DNA of 40,884 bases, taken from the NCBI RefSeq assembly GCF_002567005.1, contig NZ_NUZU01000030.1, forward strand, positions 42,467-83,350, given 5' to 3'. The notes under the pieces were generated by a model. It was not told the DNA's origin and ran no database searches. It saw only the letters and a list, made by a program, of their open reading frames with translations. This stretch comes from Bacillus sp. AFS073361 (GTDB taxonomy: Bacteria; Bacillota; Bacilli; Bacillales; Cytobacillaceae). Within the stretch, counting starts at the first letter, position 1. Each line of letters starts with the position of its first letter. Of this stretch, positions 16,501 through 25,328 are shown piece after piece. The translations under genes and the position numbers were made by a program.

Positions 16501-18204
16501 TTATGCGTGTTTTTGGTTTTCTTCTATTTTTTGTTTCTCTTCTTCAATTAGCATCCTTCTTAGAATTTTCCCTACAGCTGTTTTGGGCAATTCTTGTCTA
16601 AATTCATAGTATCTTGGTGCCTTGTATGCTGCAAGATATTTTCGTGAAAATTGGTTCATTTCTTCTGCCGTAACGGTTGAACCTTCTTTTAAAACAATGT
16701 ATGCCTTAACCGTTTCTCCACGGTATTGATCAGGTATTCCTGCTACAACCGCTTCAACTACATCCGGATGTTCATATAATACTTCCTCTATTTCTCTTGG
16801 ATAGATATTATACCCACCGGCGATAATCATATCCTTTTTGCGATCAACGACATAAAAATAGCCTTGTTCATCCATATAGCCAAGATCACCTGTATATAAC
16901 CATCCATCATGAAGAACTTCCTTGGTATCCTCTGGACGATTCCAGTACCCTTTCATGATTTGCGGCCCTTTTATCACGATTTCTCCCATTTCCTTGATCG
17001 GCACCGGTTCACCTGTGTCGGTTGCAACAACCTTTACTTCTGTGTCTGGCCAGGGCACACCAATACTGCCTTTCATTCGAGGGGCATCCCATAAAAAGTT
17101 CGCATGTGTGACTGGAGATGCTTCCGTTAACCCATAGCCTTCTACAAGCTTTCCTCCAGATACGTCCTCAAACTTCTCTTGTACTTCAACGGGAAGGGCC
17201 GCTGAGCCACTGATACAAGAGTGAATGGATGATAAATCATATTTTTTCAAATCAGGATAATTTAAGAGGCCAATGTAAATGGTGGGTGCACCTGGGAACA
17301 CTGTCGGGCGCTGTTGGTGTATGGTCTTCAATGTTGTCTCAACATCAAATTTAGGTAAAAGAATCATTTTATTGGCCTGCATCACCGATAAAATGAGCAC
17401 CGTTGTCATGCCGTACACGTGGAAAAACGGGATAATTGCGAGTACTGACTCTTCTCCTGGCTTGGTTTTGTAAAGCCAGGCCTGGCACATCTTTGTATTA
17501 GCAATTAAGTTCTTATGAGTGAGCATAACACCTTTCGGAAATCCTGTCGTTCCACCTGTATATTGAAGAAGAGCAACATCTTCCTCAGGATTAAATTCAA
17601 CATCCCTCACTTTTAAAGACTTTATTTTTACTATTTCCGAAAGCAGATGTGTGCTTCCTCCGTGTTTGACATTCACAACAACGCCATATTGTTTTTTCTG
17701 GATGAAGGGATAAATTAGATTTTTAGGGAATGGTAAGTAGTTCTTGATAGCGGTTACAATTATATGCTGTAAATTTGTATGCGGCATTACTTTAGATACA
17801 CGTGGGTAGAGGATGTCGAGTGTAATGATTGCCTTTGCTCCTGAATCTTTCATCTGATATTCAAGTTCACGTTCCGTATATAATGGGTTCGTTTGTACAA
17901 CAATTCCGCCTGCCATTAGTATCCCAAAATAACTAATCACGGCCTGTGGTGTGTTCGGCAGCATAATCGCGACCCGATCACCTTTTGAAATGCCCAGGTT
18001 TTCTTGCAAATAACCAGCAAAATTCATGGCATCTTCATAAAGTTGTTTATAAGTGATGTCTTTTCCCATAAAATGAATCGCTATTTTTTCAGGGTATTGC
18101 TCTGCAGAATTCACTAAGTATTGCTGTACAGGCTCTCTAGAGTACTCAAGTGTGGCGGGTATTTCTTTCGGATATAGTGCTAGCCAAGGCTTTTCTTCAT
18201 ACAT
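16501..18204 (-). CDS. lcfA: Long-chain fatty-acid--CoA ligase
   Basis: Activates fatty acids to acyl-CoA with ATP and CoA, the entry step to beta-oxidation. The 567-aa protein of the AMP-binding superfamily has the P-loop YTGGTTGFPKGVMLTHKN, VEGYGLTEASPVTH, the GWLYTGDLGYMDEQGYFYVV hinge region, KDMIIAGGYNIYPREIEEVL and the catalytic lysine block LPKTAVGKILRRML. AAAAGGGGGA precedes the ATG. First gene of the fatty-acid cluster; a separate promoter (18256-18284) is seen, and a second one serves fadR onwards. Confidence 0.97.
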   Translation of the reverse strand: MYEEKPWLALYPKEIPATLEYSREPVQQYLVNSAEQYPEKIAIHFMGKDITYKQLYEDAMNFAGYLQENLGISKGDRVAIMLPNTPQAVISYFGILMAGGIVVQTNPLYTERELEYQMKDSGAKAIITLDILYPRVSKVMPHTNLQHIIVTAIKNYLPFPKNLIYPFIQKKQYGVVVNVKHGGSTHLLSEIVKIKSLKVRDVEFNPEEDVALLQYTGGTTGFPKGVMLTHKNLIANTKMCQAWLYKTKPGEESVLAIIPFFHVYGMTTVLILSVMQANKMILLPKFDVETTLKTIHQQRPTVFPGAPTIYIGLLNYPDLKKYDLSSIHSCISGSAALPVEVQEKFEDVSGGKLVEGYGLTEASPVTHANFLWDAPRMKGSIGVPWPDTEVKVVATDTGEPVPIKEMGEIVIKGPQIMKGYWNRPEDTKEVLHDGWLYTGDLGYMDEQGYFYVVDRKKDMIIAGGYNIYPREIEEVLYEHPDVVEAVVAGIPDQYRGETVKAYIVLKEGSTVTAEEMNQFSRKYLAAYKAPRYYEFRQELPKTAVGKILRRMLIEEEKQKIEENQKHA

Positions 18205-18255
18205 AATATCCCCCTTTTCTATGTGGATAATTTTAAAAATTCAAACTTCTCTTCT

Positions 18256-18284
18256 ATTATATTACAGTACTTCACATTAAACAA
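18256..18284 (-). promoter_or_regulatory. Promoter of lcfA
   Basis: Minus strand: TTGTTT (18279-18284), 17-bp spacer, perfect TATAAT (18256-18261), about 50 bases before the lcfA ATG. Confidence 0.75.
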
Positions 18285-18295
18285 TTGACGATATA

Positions 18296-18334
18296 GTTAA
18301 AAAATCACCGCTGAATAATCCTCAGCGGTGATTT
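18296..18334 (-). terminator. Terminator after yshE and the 27-aa ORF
   Basis: AATCACCGCTGA pairs with TCAGCGGTGATT around a seven-base loop, followed by TTTTTT on the minus strand. It closes the zapA-to-yshE side before lcfA. Confidence 0.92.
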
Positions 18335-18338
18335 GGAC

Positions 18339-18422
18339 TTACGCAAAAAATAACATATAGATTAAACCGATTAGCAAAAACAAGCCGCATAATCCAAGAA
18401 GTATCTTAGCTAATGTCTCCAC
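18339..18422 (-). CDS. Tiny membrane peptide, 27 aa, unrecognised
   Basis: GTG-start frame with GGGGAG eight bases upstream, beginning 14 bases after the yshE stop codon. It encodes METLAKILLGLCGLFLLIGL followed by IYMLFFA, a single strongly hydrophobic helix. It ends five bases before a strong terminator, so it would be the last gene of the mutS2-yshE unit. I know no family. A partner peptide for the YshE membrane protein is conceivable but unproven. Confidence 0.5.
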   Translation of the reverse strand: METLAKILLGLCGLFLLIGLIYMLFFA

Positions 18423-18436
18423 TTATTATTCTCCCC

Positions 18437-18850
18437 TTACGTAATACCTGAACCAATGACAATCGATAAGCCAATCGAGATCACCATCGAAATCAACCCA
18501 ACTGCCCGATTATCATTTTGAATTTCTTCGTCAATTTTAAATTTTGGCGTTAAAAATTCAAAGATAAAATAACCAACTACTAATAACAGAAATCCATAAA
18601 TCCCCCAGCCAATCATGGAAAGCAACGAATTGTTCTGCTCGATTGTACAGCGAAAAATATTGGCCACCCCAAATATTTTCCCCCCCGTTGCCATTGCCAC
18701 GGCCACATTTCCTTTTTTGATTTCTTCCCAATTTTTATATTTGGTCACCATTTCAAAAATAGCTAAAAAAACGACCAAAAATAAAATGACGACACTATAA
18801 TTAGCAGCTATTTGAATATATTCGTTCTCCCAAAACTGGTCCATTGCCAA
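18437..18850 (-). CDS. yshE: DUF350 membrane protein YshE
   Basis: A 137-aa membrane protein with four predicted helices (about 17-35, 50-70, 80-100, 117-135) and the DUF350 pattern GNVAVAMATGGKIFGVANIF ... NDNRAVGLISMVISIGLSIV. Molecular function unknown. GGGGAG precedes the ATG, 13 bases after mutS2. Same position as in B. subtilis (mutS2-yshE-lcfA). Confidence 0.9.
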   Translation of the reverse strand: MAMDQFWENEYIQIAANYSVVILFLVVFLAIFEMVTKYKNWEEIKKGNVAVAMATGGKIFGVANIFRCTIEQNNSLLSMIGWGIYGFLLLVVGYFIFEFLTPKFKIDEEIQNDNRAVGLISMVISIGLSIVIGSGIT

Positions 18851-18863
18851 AACTCCCCGGACA

Positions 18864-21224
18864 TTATTTAAACTCTACGATGGTTACGCCTGATCCGCCT
18901 TCCCCAGCTTCTCCAAAGCGAATTTTTTTGACAGAGCGATGGTTTTTTAAGTATTCCTGAACACCCTGTCGCAGCGCACCCGTTCCTTTACCGTGGATGA
19001 TCGATACACGTGGATAACTGGAAAGCAGCGCATCATCAATATATTTTTCCACCTTAAGAAGAGCATCTTCATACCTCTCTCCGCGGAGGTCTAATTCCAG
19101 TTTAACATATGAATCCCGACCTTTGACAATCGCCATTGGCTTGGTTTCAACCTGTTTCGGGGTACTCATATATTCCATATCTTTTTCTTTTACTTTCATT
19201 TTGAGAATACCGATTTGAACCTGCCATTCATTTGAAGAAACTCTTTCAACCAGGGTGCCCTTCTGATCAAAGGTAAGTACCTTTACCTCATCGCCAGGCA
19301 TATACGTATGTTTCTTTGTTTTTTTAGTTGTGAGTTTAGCAGCGGATTTTGGTATTTCTGGTGCGGCATTTTCTAAGCGCCGTTTTGCTTCAATTAATTC
19401 GTGCTCCTTAATATCGGCATGCTTTTCCGTGCGCATTTTGCGAAGATCTCGGATGACCAGTTCGGCCTCACTCTTTGCCTCGTCAACGATTTCTCCAGCC
19501 TTCTCAGCTGCCTTCTCAAGCATAGAGTCTTTTTTCTCGTAAAATTCCATCAGTTGTTTCTGCAAGTCTTGATGGAGTTTCTCAGCAGACTTTAAATAAT
19601 CGCGAGCTTCTTCTTGCTCTTTTTCTGCCAGTCGTTTACTATCCTCAAGCGATGAAATCATCTTATCAATTTGGTTCGTATCTTCACTAACATGTGAGCG
19701 GGCCGCCTCGATGACCCGTTCATTTAAGCCGAGACGTTTGGAGATTTCAAACGCGTTACTCCGCCCAGGAACTCCTAATAACAATTTATAGGTAGGGCTT
19801 AATGTTTCCACATCAAACTCGACACTCGCATTCAAAACACCCTCACGGTTATAACCGTATGCTTTTAACTCAGGATAATGTGTCGTCGCAATGACTCTCG
19901 CGCCCCGCTTGTGAACCTCATCTAAAATGGAAATCGCCAAGGCCGCACCTTCCTGCGGATCGGTGCCTGCCCCTAGTTCATCAAATAGTACAAGACTATT
20001 AAAATCGACGCGGTTTAAGATATCCACGATATTAACCATATGGGATGAAAAGGTACTTAAGCTTTGTTCAATGGATTGTTCATCGCCTATATCAGCATAA
20101 ACAGCATCAAAAACAGCTAACTCCGAACCGTCATACGCTGGAATCTGCAAACCCGCCTGGGCCATTAATGTACACAACCCAAGTGTTTTTAAGGTGACCG
20201 TTTTTCCGCCAGTATTCGGACCCGTGATAACAATCGTTGTGAACTCTTTTCCAAGCATGATGTCATTGGCGACGACTTCATCGATAGGAATAAGTGGATG
20301 TCTTGCCTTATATAATGCAATCCTTCCTTCATTATTCATGATCGGCATGGTTGCTTTTATTTGCTTTCCAAACCTAGCCTTTGCAAAAATAAAGTCTAAA
20401 TTAGCAAGGACTTTGACGATGACTTTAAGTTCACTCTCGTGTTCAGCCGCTGCGGCAGATAACTCGGTAAGAATCCTATCGATTTCGAGTTGTTCCTTCA
20501 CACGAATATCCTGCAGTTGATTGTTTAATTGGACAATCACTTGCGGTTCTATAAAAAGAGTTTGTCCCGATGCGCTTTGGTCATGAATAATCCCGCCATA
20601 ATGGCCGCGATACTCCTGTTTAACAGGAATGACAAATCTGTCATTTCGAATCGTGACAATAGCGTCGGAAAGCATTTTGCTGGCATTAGAAGAGCGAATC
20701 ATACTCTCTAATTTTTCACGAACTCGCGATTCATTGGATCTAAGTTGATGCCTTAATGACCGTAAAAGATCGCTTGCACTATCTAATACCTCACCATTGT
20801 CATCGATGGCTTGTTTAATCGAATGCTCTAGGTTTGTGAGCGGAATAATTCTCTCCGCTTGTTCAGACAAAATTGGAATTTCTGTTCGTTCATCGGCAAA
20901 CTCTTCGATAAATCGTTTCATTTGTCTGCTTGCATGGATGGTACTAGCTATTTGAATGAGCTCATGCGGGCTTAACACACCGCCAATGACAGAACGTTTG
21001 ATGTGTGCAGTTATATCATGAACACCTGAAAGTGGAACATTCCCTTTTACTCGGAAAACCGTCGCTGCCTCATCTGTTTCAGCTTGAAGTTTAACCACCT
21101 CATCAAAATCAGTAGATGGGACTAAGTCCTGTATTTTTCTTCTCCCAAGGGAAGAAGCCGCATGTTCTAACAACTGTTCTTTAACTTTAGTGAATTCTAA
21201 TACTTTTAATGCCTTTTCTTGCAT
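18864..21224 (-). CDS. mutS2: Endonuclease MutS2 / ribosome-rescue ATPase
   Basis: MutS-family ATPase without the mismatch-recognition domain; family members act in recombination control and, in B. subtilis, in splitting collided ribosomes. The 786-aa protein has the MutS core, Walker A GPNTGGKT at 335-342, Walker [14 protein letters not shown] from 411, the ABC-type signature region [11 protein letters not shown], a long coiled coil (about 510-630), a KOW-like segment ([20 protein letters not shown]) and a C-terminal Smr domain with LDLRG at 711-715 and HGKGTG at 744-749. Full length. Follows polX by 12 bases. Confidence 0.97.
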   Translation of the reverse strand: MQEKALKVLEFTKVKEQLLEHAASSLGRRKIQDLVPSTDFDEVVKLQAETDEAATVFRVKGNVPLSGVHDITAHIKRSVIGGVLSPHELIQIASTIHASRQMKRFIEEFADERTEIPILSEQAERIIPLTNLEHSIKQAIDDNGEVLDSASDLLRSLRHQLRSNESRVREKLESMIRSSNASKMLSDAIVTIRNDRFVIPVKQEYRGHYGGIIHDQSASGQTLFIEPQVIVQLNNQLQDIRVKEQLEIDRILTELSAAAAEHESELKVIVKVLANLDFIFAKARFGKQIKATMPIMNNEGRIALYKARHPLIPIDEVVANDIMLGKEFTTIVITGPNTGGKTVTLKTLGLCTLMAQAGLQIPAYDGSELAVFDAVYADIGDEQSIEQSLSTFSSHMVNIVDILNRVDFNSLVLFDELGAGTDPQEGAALAISILDEVHKRGARVIATTHYPELKAYGYNREGVLNASVEFDVETLSPTYKLLLGVPGRSNAFEISKRLGLNERVIEAARSHVSEDTNQIDKMISSLEDSKRLAEKEQEEARDYLKSAEKLHQDLQKQLMEFYEKKDSMLEKAAEKAGEIVDEAKSEAELVIRDLRKMRTEKHADIKEHELIEAKRRLENAAPEIPKSAAKLTTKKTKKHTYMPGDEVKVLTFDQKGTLVERVSSNEWQVQIGILKMKVKEKDMEYMSTPKQVETKPMAIVKGRDSYVKLELDLRGERYEDALLKVEKYIDDALLSSYPRVSIIHGKGTGALRQGVQEYLKNHRSVKKIRFGEAGEGGSGVTIVEFK

Positions 21225-21236
21225 GGAGATAACCTC

Positions 21237-22955
21237 CTATTCTCGATTATGTAAAAATTCTAGCAGGTCATTTTTATCCAGGGCATTTAACACGGATGAT
21301 TTTTTAATCCAGCCTTTTTTGGCTGCGGAAACACCGATTTCCATATGCTTTAATGTGTCCATTTTATGTGCATCTGTGTTGATAAGGATTTTTACTCCCA
21401 CATCTTGAGCCTTTCGTAGATATTCGGCTGCTAGATCTAGCCTATTGGGATTTGCATTTAGTTCTAGTGCTGTATTGGTTTCTTTGGCAAGTTGAATCAG
21501 TAGATCGATGTCGACATCATATCCTTCGCGGCGCCCGATTTTCCTGCCGGTTGGATGAGCTATTAAATCCACATGGGCATTCGTTAACGCTGTCTTTAGA
21601 CGTTCCATGATTTTTTCCCGCGGTTGAGAAAAGGCAGAATGAATGGAGGCAATCACGAAATCCATGTCAGCCAGGAACTCATCATCATAATCCAAGCTGC
21701 CATCTGGAAGAATATCCATCTCGACACCCGCTAGAATAAGAAAATCATCATACTTTTGATTTAGTCTGTTAATTTCTTCTCTTTGCATTAGTAGTCTTTC
21801 GCGTGTAAGGCCATTAGCCACTTTTAAATACTGTGAATGGTCTGTGATGGCCATATATTGATAACCTCTTGCTCGGCAGACTTGAGCCATTTGTTCAATG
21901 GAATGGGCACCGTCGCTCCAGGTGGAATGCATGTGCAGATCACCTTTAATATCTGCTAACTCAATTAATTCCTCCGTTGCACTGAATATCTCGACTTCTT
22001 TCCCGTCCTCTCTTATTTCTGGAGGAATAAAGGGAAGGTCAAAATGCTTGAAAAATTCTTCTTCAGATGAGAAGGTGAGAATTTCCCCTGTCTCGCTTAT
22101 TTCCACGCCATATTCACTGATTTTTTCACCGCGTTCTTTCGCAAGTTGTCTCATCCGGACATTATGATCTTTTGATCCAGTGAAATGATGCAGAGTTGTG
22201 ATAAATTCTTCGGGTTTCACGAGGCGAAAATCGACAGAAATATCATAATCATAGGCAAAAACGAGGGAGACCTTCGTTTCTCCTGCTCCAATCACTTCTT
22301 TAATGTTTGCTAATTGTAATAGCTGCTCGCGCACATGTTCAGACTGATTGGTTGCGATGATAAAATCAAGATCTTTGATCGTCTCTCTCATTCTGCGCAG
22401 GCTTCCTGCACGTGAGAATTTCTCAATATCTTTTAATTCCGCCAGTGTGGCTTCAATCTGCTCTGCAATGGGCAGCATGTATGCTAACGGAAGCCGTTCA
22501 GGCCTTGTACCGACATTGGCAATGGCACTGAGAATTTTTTCCTCTGTTTTTTTACCAAAACCAGCGAGTGCTTGAACCTTTCCTGCTTCACAGGCTTTTT
22601 TTAAACTGGAAACATCAATGACCTTTAACTCTTTGTATAGTTTGGCAATCTTCTTACCCCCAAGTCCTGGGAGCTGAAGCAACGGGATTAGTCCTCTTGG
22701 AACCTCCGCCTTTAACTCTGTTAACACGGAGGAAGTACCCTCTTTTATATATTCATCTATGACAGCGGCTGTCCCTTTACCGATCCCAGAAATCGTTGTA
22801 AAATCTTCAATTTCTGTTAAGTCTCGTTCATCTGTTTCCAAGGCATTGCCCGCTTTTCGAAAAGCAGAAACCTTAAAAGGGTTTTCTCCCTTTAACTCCA
22901 TATAAACGGCAATCGTTTCTAATAAGCGTAATAAATCTTTTTTAGTTGCTTCCAT
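21237..22955 (-). CDS. polX: DNA polymerase X with PHP exonuclease
   Basis: Family X polymerase with a 3'-5' exonuclease, implicated in base excision repair. The 572-aa protein has N-terminal helix-hairpin-helix repeats (ISGIGKGTAAVIDEYI; LPGLGGKKIAKLYKELK; LAGFGKKTEEKILSAI), the nucleotidyltransferase signature AGSLRRMRETIKDLDFIIA, and a C-terminal PHP domain from about 337 with metal ligands in GDLHMHSTWSDG, ITDHSQY, LAGVEMDI, SIHSAF, AHPTGR and NTDAHK. Both active sites look intact. In an operon with mutS2. Confidence 0.96.
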   Translation of the reverse strand: MEATKKDLLRLLETIAVYMELKGENPFKVSAFRKAGNALETDERDLTEIEDFTTISGIGKGTAAVIDEYIKEGTSSVLTELKAEVPRGLIPLLQLPGLGGKKIAKLYKELKVIDVSSLKKACEAGKVQALAGFGKKTEEKILSAIANVGTRPERLPLAYMLPIAEQIEATLAELKDIEKFSRAGSLRRMRETIKDLDFIIATNQSEHVREQLLQLANIKEVIGAGETKVSLVFAYDYDISVDFRLVKPEEFITTLHHFTGSKDHNVRMRQLAKERGEKISEYGVEISETGEILTFSSEEEFFKHFDLPFIPPEIREDGKEVEIFSATEELIELADIKGDLHMHSTWSDGAHSIEQMAQVCRARGYQYMAITDHSQYLKVANGLTRERLLMQREEINRLNQKYDDFLILAGVEMDILPDGSLDYDDEFLADMDFVIASIHSAFSQPREKIMERLKTALTNAHVDLIAHPTGRKIGRREGYDVDIDLLIQLAKETNTALELNANPNRLDLAAEYLRKAQDVGVKILINTDAHKMDTLKHMEIGVSAAKKGWIKKSSVLNALDKNDLLEFLHNRE

Positions 22956-23016
22956 TATTAAGTCACCTACCTACTGATTAGCATTTTCATTTTAGCCTAC
23001 TTTATGGCATGAATAG

Positions 23017-23042
23017 AAAAACTTCTCTGCTACAGAGAAGTT
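23017..23042 (-). terminator. Hairpin at the end of cvpA
   Basis: AACTTCTCTG / CAGAGAAGTT with a three-base loop, followed by TTTTC on the minus strand. The stem overlaps the cvpA stop codon. The U tract is short, so it may be leaky toward polX. Confidence 0.6.
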
Positions 23043-23584
23043 AAAGCAGCTGTATATTCTATCCACAAGCTTTTTATTTGCTGTGAAAGGATCGGAGTGT
23101 TATTCACAATTGCTTTTGACATGATCGAATGGTCCAAAGCATTTTGCATAAATTCGATTGGTACAAGGGCTGAAATATATAATAAAATAAAGATAACTAA
23201 ATACACTTCAACGAAACCTAGAATCCCTCCTGCCCAAACATTCAACTGCTTTAAAATAGGCAGATGAGCAACGAAATCGAGCATGGAACCAATAATTTGC
23301 AATAATACTTTTACCGCAAAAAAGATGATGACAAAGGCAATCGCACGATAAAAGGCGGTTTCCATATTACTGCTTTCGCCAAGGATTTTCAGGGTGGACA
23401 TATTACCGAAGTTCGGATAAGGAATCCATAATGTTAACTTCGGTGCTAACTGTTCGTAGTATGAATATGCGGCTACATATGCAATAATAAAACCTAATAA
23501 ATGAACAAGCTGCAGTATAAAGCCTCTTTTCAGGCCTACAAAGAATCCAATAATTAAAAAAATGATAATGGCTAAATCCAACAT
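23030..23584 (-). CDS. CvpA-family membrane protein (YshB)
   Basis: A 184-aa membrane protein of the CvpA family, with four hydrophobic segments (about 1-20, 25-45, 75-100, 115-145) and LDLAIIIFLIIGFFVGLKRG at the start. E. coli CvpA is linked to colicin V production; the role in Bacillus is unknown. It begins six bases after zapA ends, as in B. subtilis yshAB. Confidence 0.9.
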   Translation of the reverse strand: MLDLAIIIFLIIGFFVGLKRGFILQLVHLLGFIIAYVAAYSYYEQLAPKLTLWIPYPNFGNMSTLKILGESSNMETAFYRAIAFVIIFFAVKVLLQIIGSMLDFVAHLPILKQLNVWAGGILGFVEVYLVIFILLYISALVPIEFMQNALDHSIMSKAIVNNTPILSQQIKSLWIEYTAALTSL

Positions 23585-23590
23585 GATTTT

Positions 23591-23851
23591 TTAGTCCTTT
23601 TCCTTTAGTTGTTCTGTTTTAAGCCGATTTAATTCGTCTTTCATTTGAAGAAAATCATTGACTGCATTTACAGCGGTTAAAACGGCGAGTTTAGTTGCAT
23701 CTAAATTGGGATTCTTATAACTGATTTCGCGCATTTTATTGTCAACTAATGAGGCCACATGCCGGATGTGACTTGGACTTTCGGAACCCATAATAACATA
23801 TTGTTGTCCGTATATATCTACGGTTGTTCTATTTTTTTGATTATTCGACAA
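23591..23851 (-). CDS. zapA: Cell division protein ZapA
   Basis: Promotes FtsZ bundling at the division ring. The 86-aa protein has the ZapA core TTVDIYGQQYVIMGSESPSH, then IRHVASLVDNKMREI, then LAVLTAVNAVNDFLQMKDEL, and a coiled-coil tail. I choose the TTG at 23851 (MSNNQKNRTTV) because GGAGG (23859-23863) is seven bases upstream; the ATG at 23857 lies only one base from that Shine-Dalgarno. The B. subtilis protein also starts MS.. at this point. Confidence 0.92.
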   Translation of the reverse strand: MSNNQKNRTTVDIYGQQYVIMGSESPSHIRHVASLVDNKMREISYKNPNLDATKLAVLTAVNAVNDFLQMKDELNRLKTEQLKEKD

Positions 23852-23959
23852 CGTCATGCCTCCATTCAGAGAATCCTACTCTCTATCATAACATGAACCG
23901 ATATCTGTGGAAAAGTTAAAGCGTATTTTATCTTTATTTAGAAATGTGGTGTATATAGT

Positions 23960-24904
23960 ATGGGTAATGTTGTATTGAATCTAGAAATGAATAAGATCAT
24001 GGAAATGAGAAACTATTACGGGAAAAGTTTATTAGATAAAAACATTCCCGGCAGTGTGTTTGCCGCAAAAACGTCTGCCTGTATGATTACAGCTTATAAA
24101 TCTGGCAAAGTATTATTCCAAGGAAATGATAGTGAAAAAGAGGCCAGTAAATGGGGAAGTGCCTCTTCAAATAAGCCTTCCTCTCCATCTAAACCGAAAT
24201 CACAAGCAAAAGGCGACCTGCCTGTTGGGATTGGTCAAATGTCGGTGATTGGTTCAGATGAAGTTGGGACGGGAGATTTTTTCGGACCCATTACAGTCGT
24301 GGCAGCTTATGTAAAAAAAGAAAATATTCCCTTGTTGAAAGAATTAGGTGTGCGGGATTCGAAAGATTTAAACGATGAAAAAATCATTGCAATTGCAAAG
24401 GTTATTAAAGACATTATTCCGTTTAGTTTAATGACCTTAAAAAACGAAAAATATAATCAGGTCCAACAATCTGGAATGTCACAGGGGAAAATGAAGGCGA
24501 TTCTTCATAATCAAGCAATTTTAAATGTATTAGACAAAATTTCGCCTGAAAAACCCGAAGCCATTCTTATCGACCAATTTGTGCAGGGTAGTACCTATTT
24601 TCAACATATTAAAGGCCAAAAAGCAGTGGCCAAAGAGAATGTTTGTTTTAGTACAAAAGCAGAGGGCATTCATCTTGCCGTTGCTGCAGCAAGTATTCTC
24701 GCAAGATATGCTTTCATCCAATACATTGATAAACTCAGCGAGTCTGCCGGCTTTAAAATTCCAAAAGGTGCAGGTGCACAGGTGGACGTAGCTGCAGCGA
24801 AACTGATTATGAGCAAAGGCCGGGACATCCTTCCATCTTATGTGAAGCTCCACTTTGCCAATACGGACAAAGCGATCGCCCTTGTTAATAAAAAACGAAA
24901 TTGA
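23960..24904 (+). CDS. rnhC: Ribonuclease HIII
   Basis: Cleaves RNA in RNA:DNA hybrids. The 314-aa protein has the N-terminal TBP-like substrate-binding domain of HIII enzymes (about 1-85, ending GKVLFQGNDSEKEASKWG), a variable Ser/Pro/Lys linker, and the type 2 RNase H catalytic domain with IGSDEVGTGDFFGPITVVAA (acidic pair D-E), GVRDSKDL and the third carboxylate in ILIDQF. No clear Shine-Dalgarno precedes the ATG, which is chosen by homology. Divergent from zapA, as in B. subtilis. Confidence 0.96.
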   Translation: MGNVVLNLEMNKIMEMRNYYGKSLLDKNIPGSVFAAKTSACMITAYKSGKVLFQGNDSEKEASKWGSASSNKPSSPSKPKSQAKGDLPVGIGQMSVIGSDEVGTGDFFGPITVVAAYVKKENIPLLKELGVRDSKDLNDEKIIAIAKVIKDIIPFSLMTLKNEKYNQVQQSGMSQGKMKAILHNQAILNVLDKISPEKPEAILIDQFVQGSTYFQHIKGQKAVAKENVCFSTKAEGIHLAVAAASILARYAFIQYIDKLSESAGFKIPKGAGAQVDVAAAKLIMSKGRDILPSYVKLHFANTDKAIALVNKKRN

Positions 24905-24966
24905 AATGATTTTTTGGGCTTTGTTTCGAATAGATATATAAAAACGGTGTTTGGAGGAGTTCAAGG

Positions 24967-25257
24967 GTGGCAAATCGACTAAGTGAAGCGGAGATTGCGG
25001 CAGCTGTGGCAGGGGTATCAGGCTGGAAATTGGACGGAAAATTCATTGTGAAAAAGTATCGCTTTCGTGAATTCTTACAAGGCGTGGCGTTCGTGAATGC
25101 TATTGCACAGCTTTCAGAAGAAAAAAATCATCATCCATTCATTTCGATTGACTATAAACTAGTCACACTTCGCTTAACCTCATGGAATGCCGGAGGATTA
25201 ACTGATTTGGATATCACTTTGGCGAAAAACTATGACACGATTTATGAAAAGAGATAA
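24967..25257 (+). CDS. Pterin-4a-carbinolamine dehydratase
   Basis: Dehydrates 4a-hydroxytetrahydrobiopterin, the product of aromatic amino acid hydroxylases (PCD/DCoH/PhhB family). The 96-aa protein shows the family motif EKNHHPFISIDYKLVTLRL and the C-terminal GLTDLDITLAKNYDTIYEKR; the paired histidines are the catalytic ones. The start is GTG at 24967, with GGAGGAG upstream. No phenylalanine hydroxylase is in the window, so its pterin substrate here is open. It is downstream of rnhC and convergent with pheT. Confidence 0.93.
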   Translation: MANRLSEAEIAAAVAGVSGWKLDGKFIVKKYRFREFLQGVAFVNAIAQLSEEKNHHPFISIDYKLVTLRLTSWNAGGLTDLDITLAKNYDTIYEKR

Positions 25258-25283
25258 TATGAATTGAATTCGTTATAACTTAG

Positions 25284-25322
25284 AAAAAAAAGCTAGCCCG
25301 AATTTTATCTTCGAACTAGCTT
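25284..25322. terminator. Terminator between convergent PCD gene and pheT
   Basis: Arms 25290-25302 and 25310-25322. In minus-strand RNA all positions pair, including two U:G wobbles, and seven Us follow, so it mainly serves pheST. On the plus strand two C/A mismatches weaken it. Confidence 0.85.
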
Positions 25323-25328
25323 CTTTTA

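Noticed and set aside
16467..16505. GACAG..CTGTC hairpin followed by A tract, and GAGGAGCAATTATG on the plus strand after lcfA
   Set aside because: No U tract on either strand to make a terminator, and the ATG only opens a frame antisense to lcfA.
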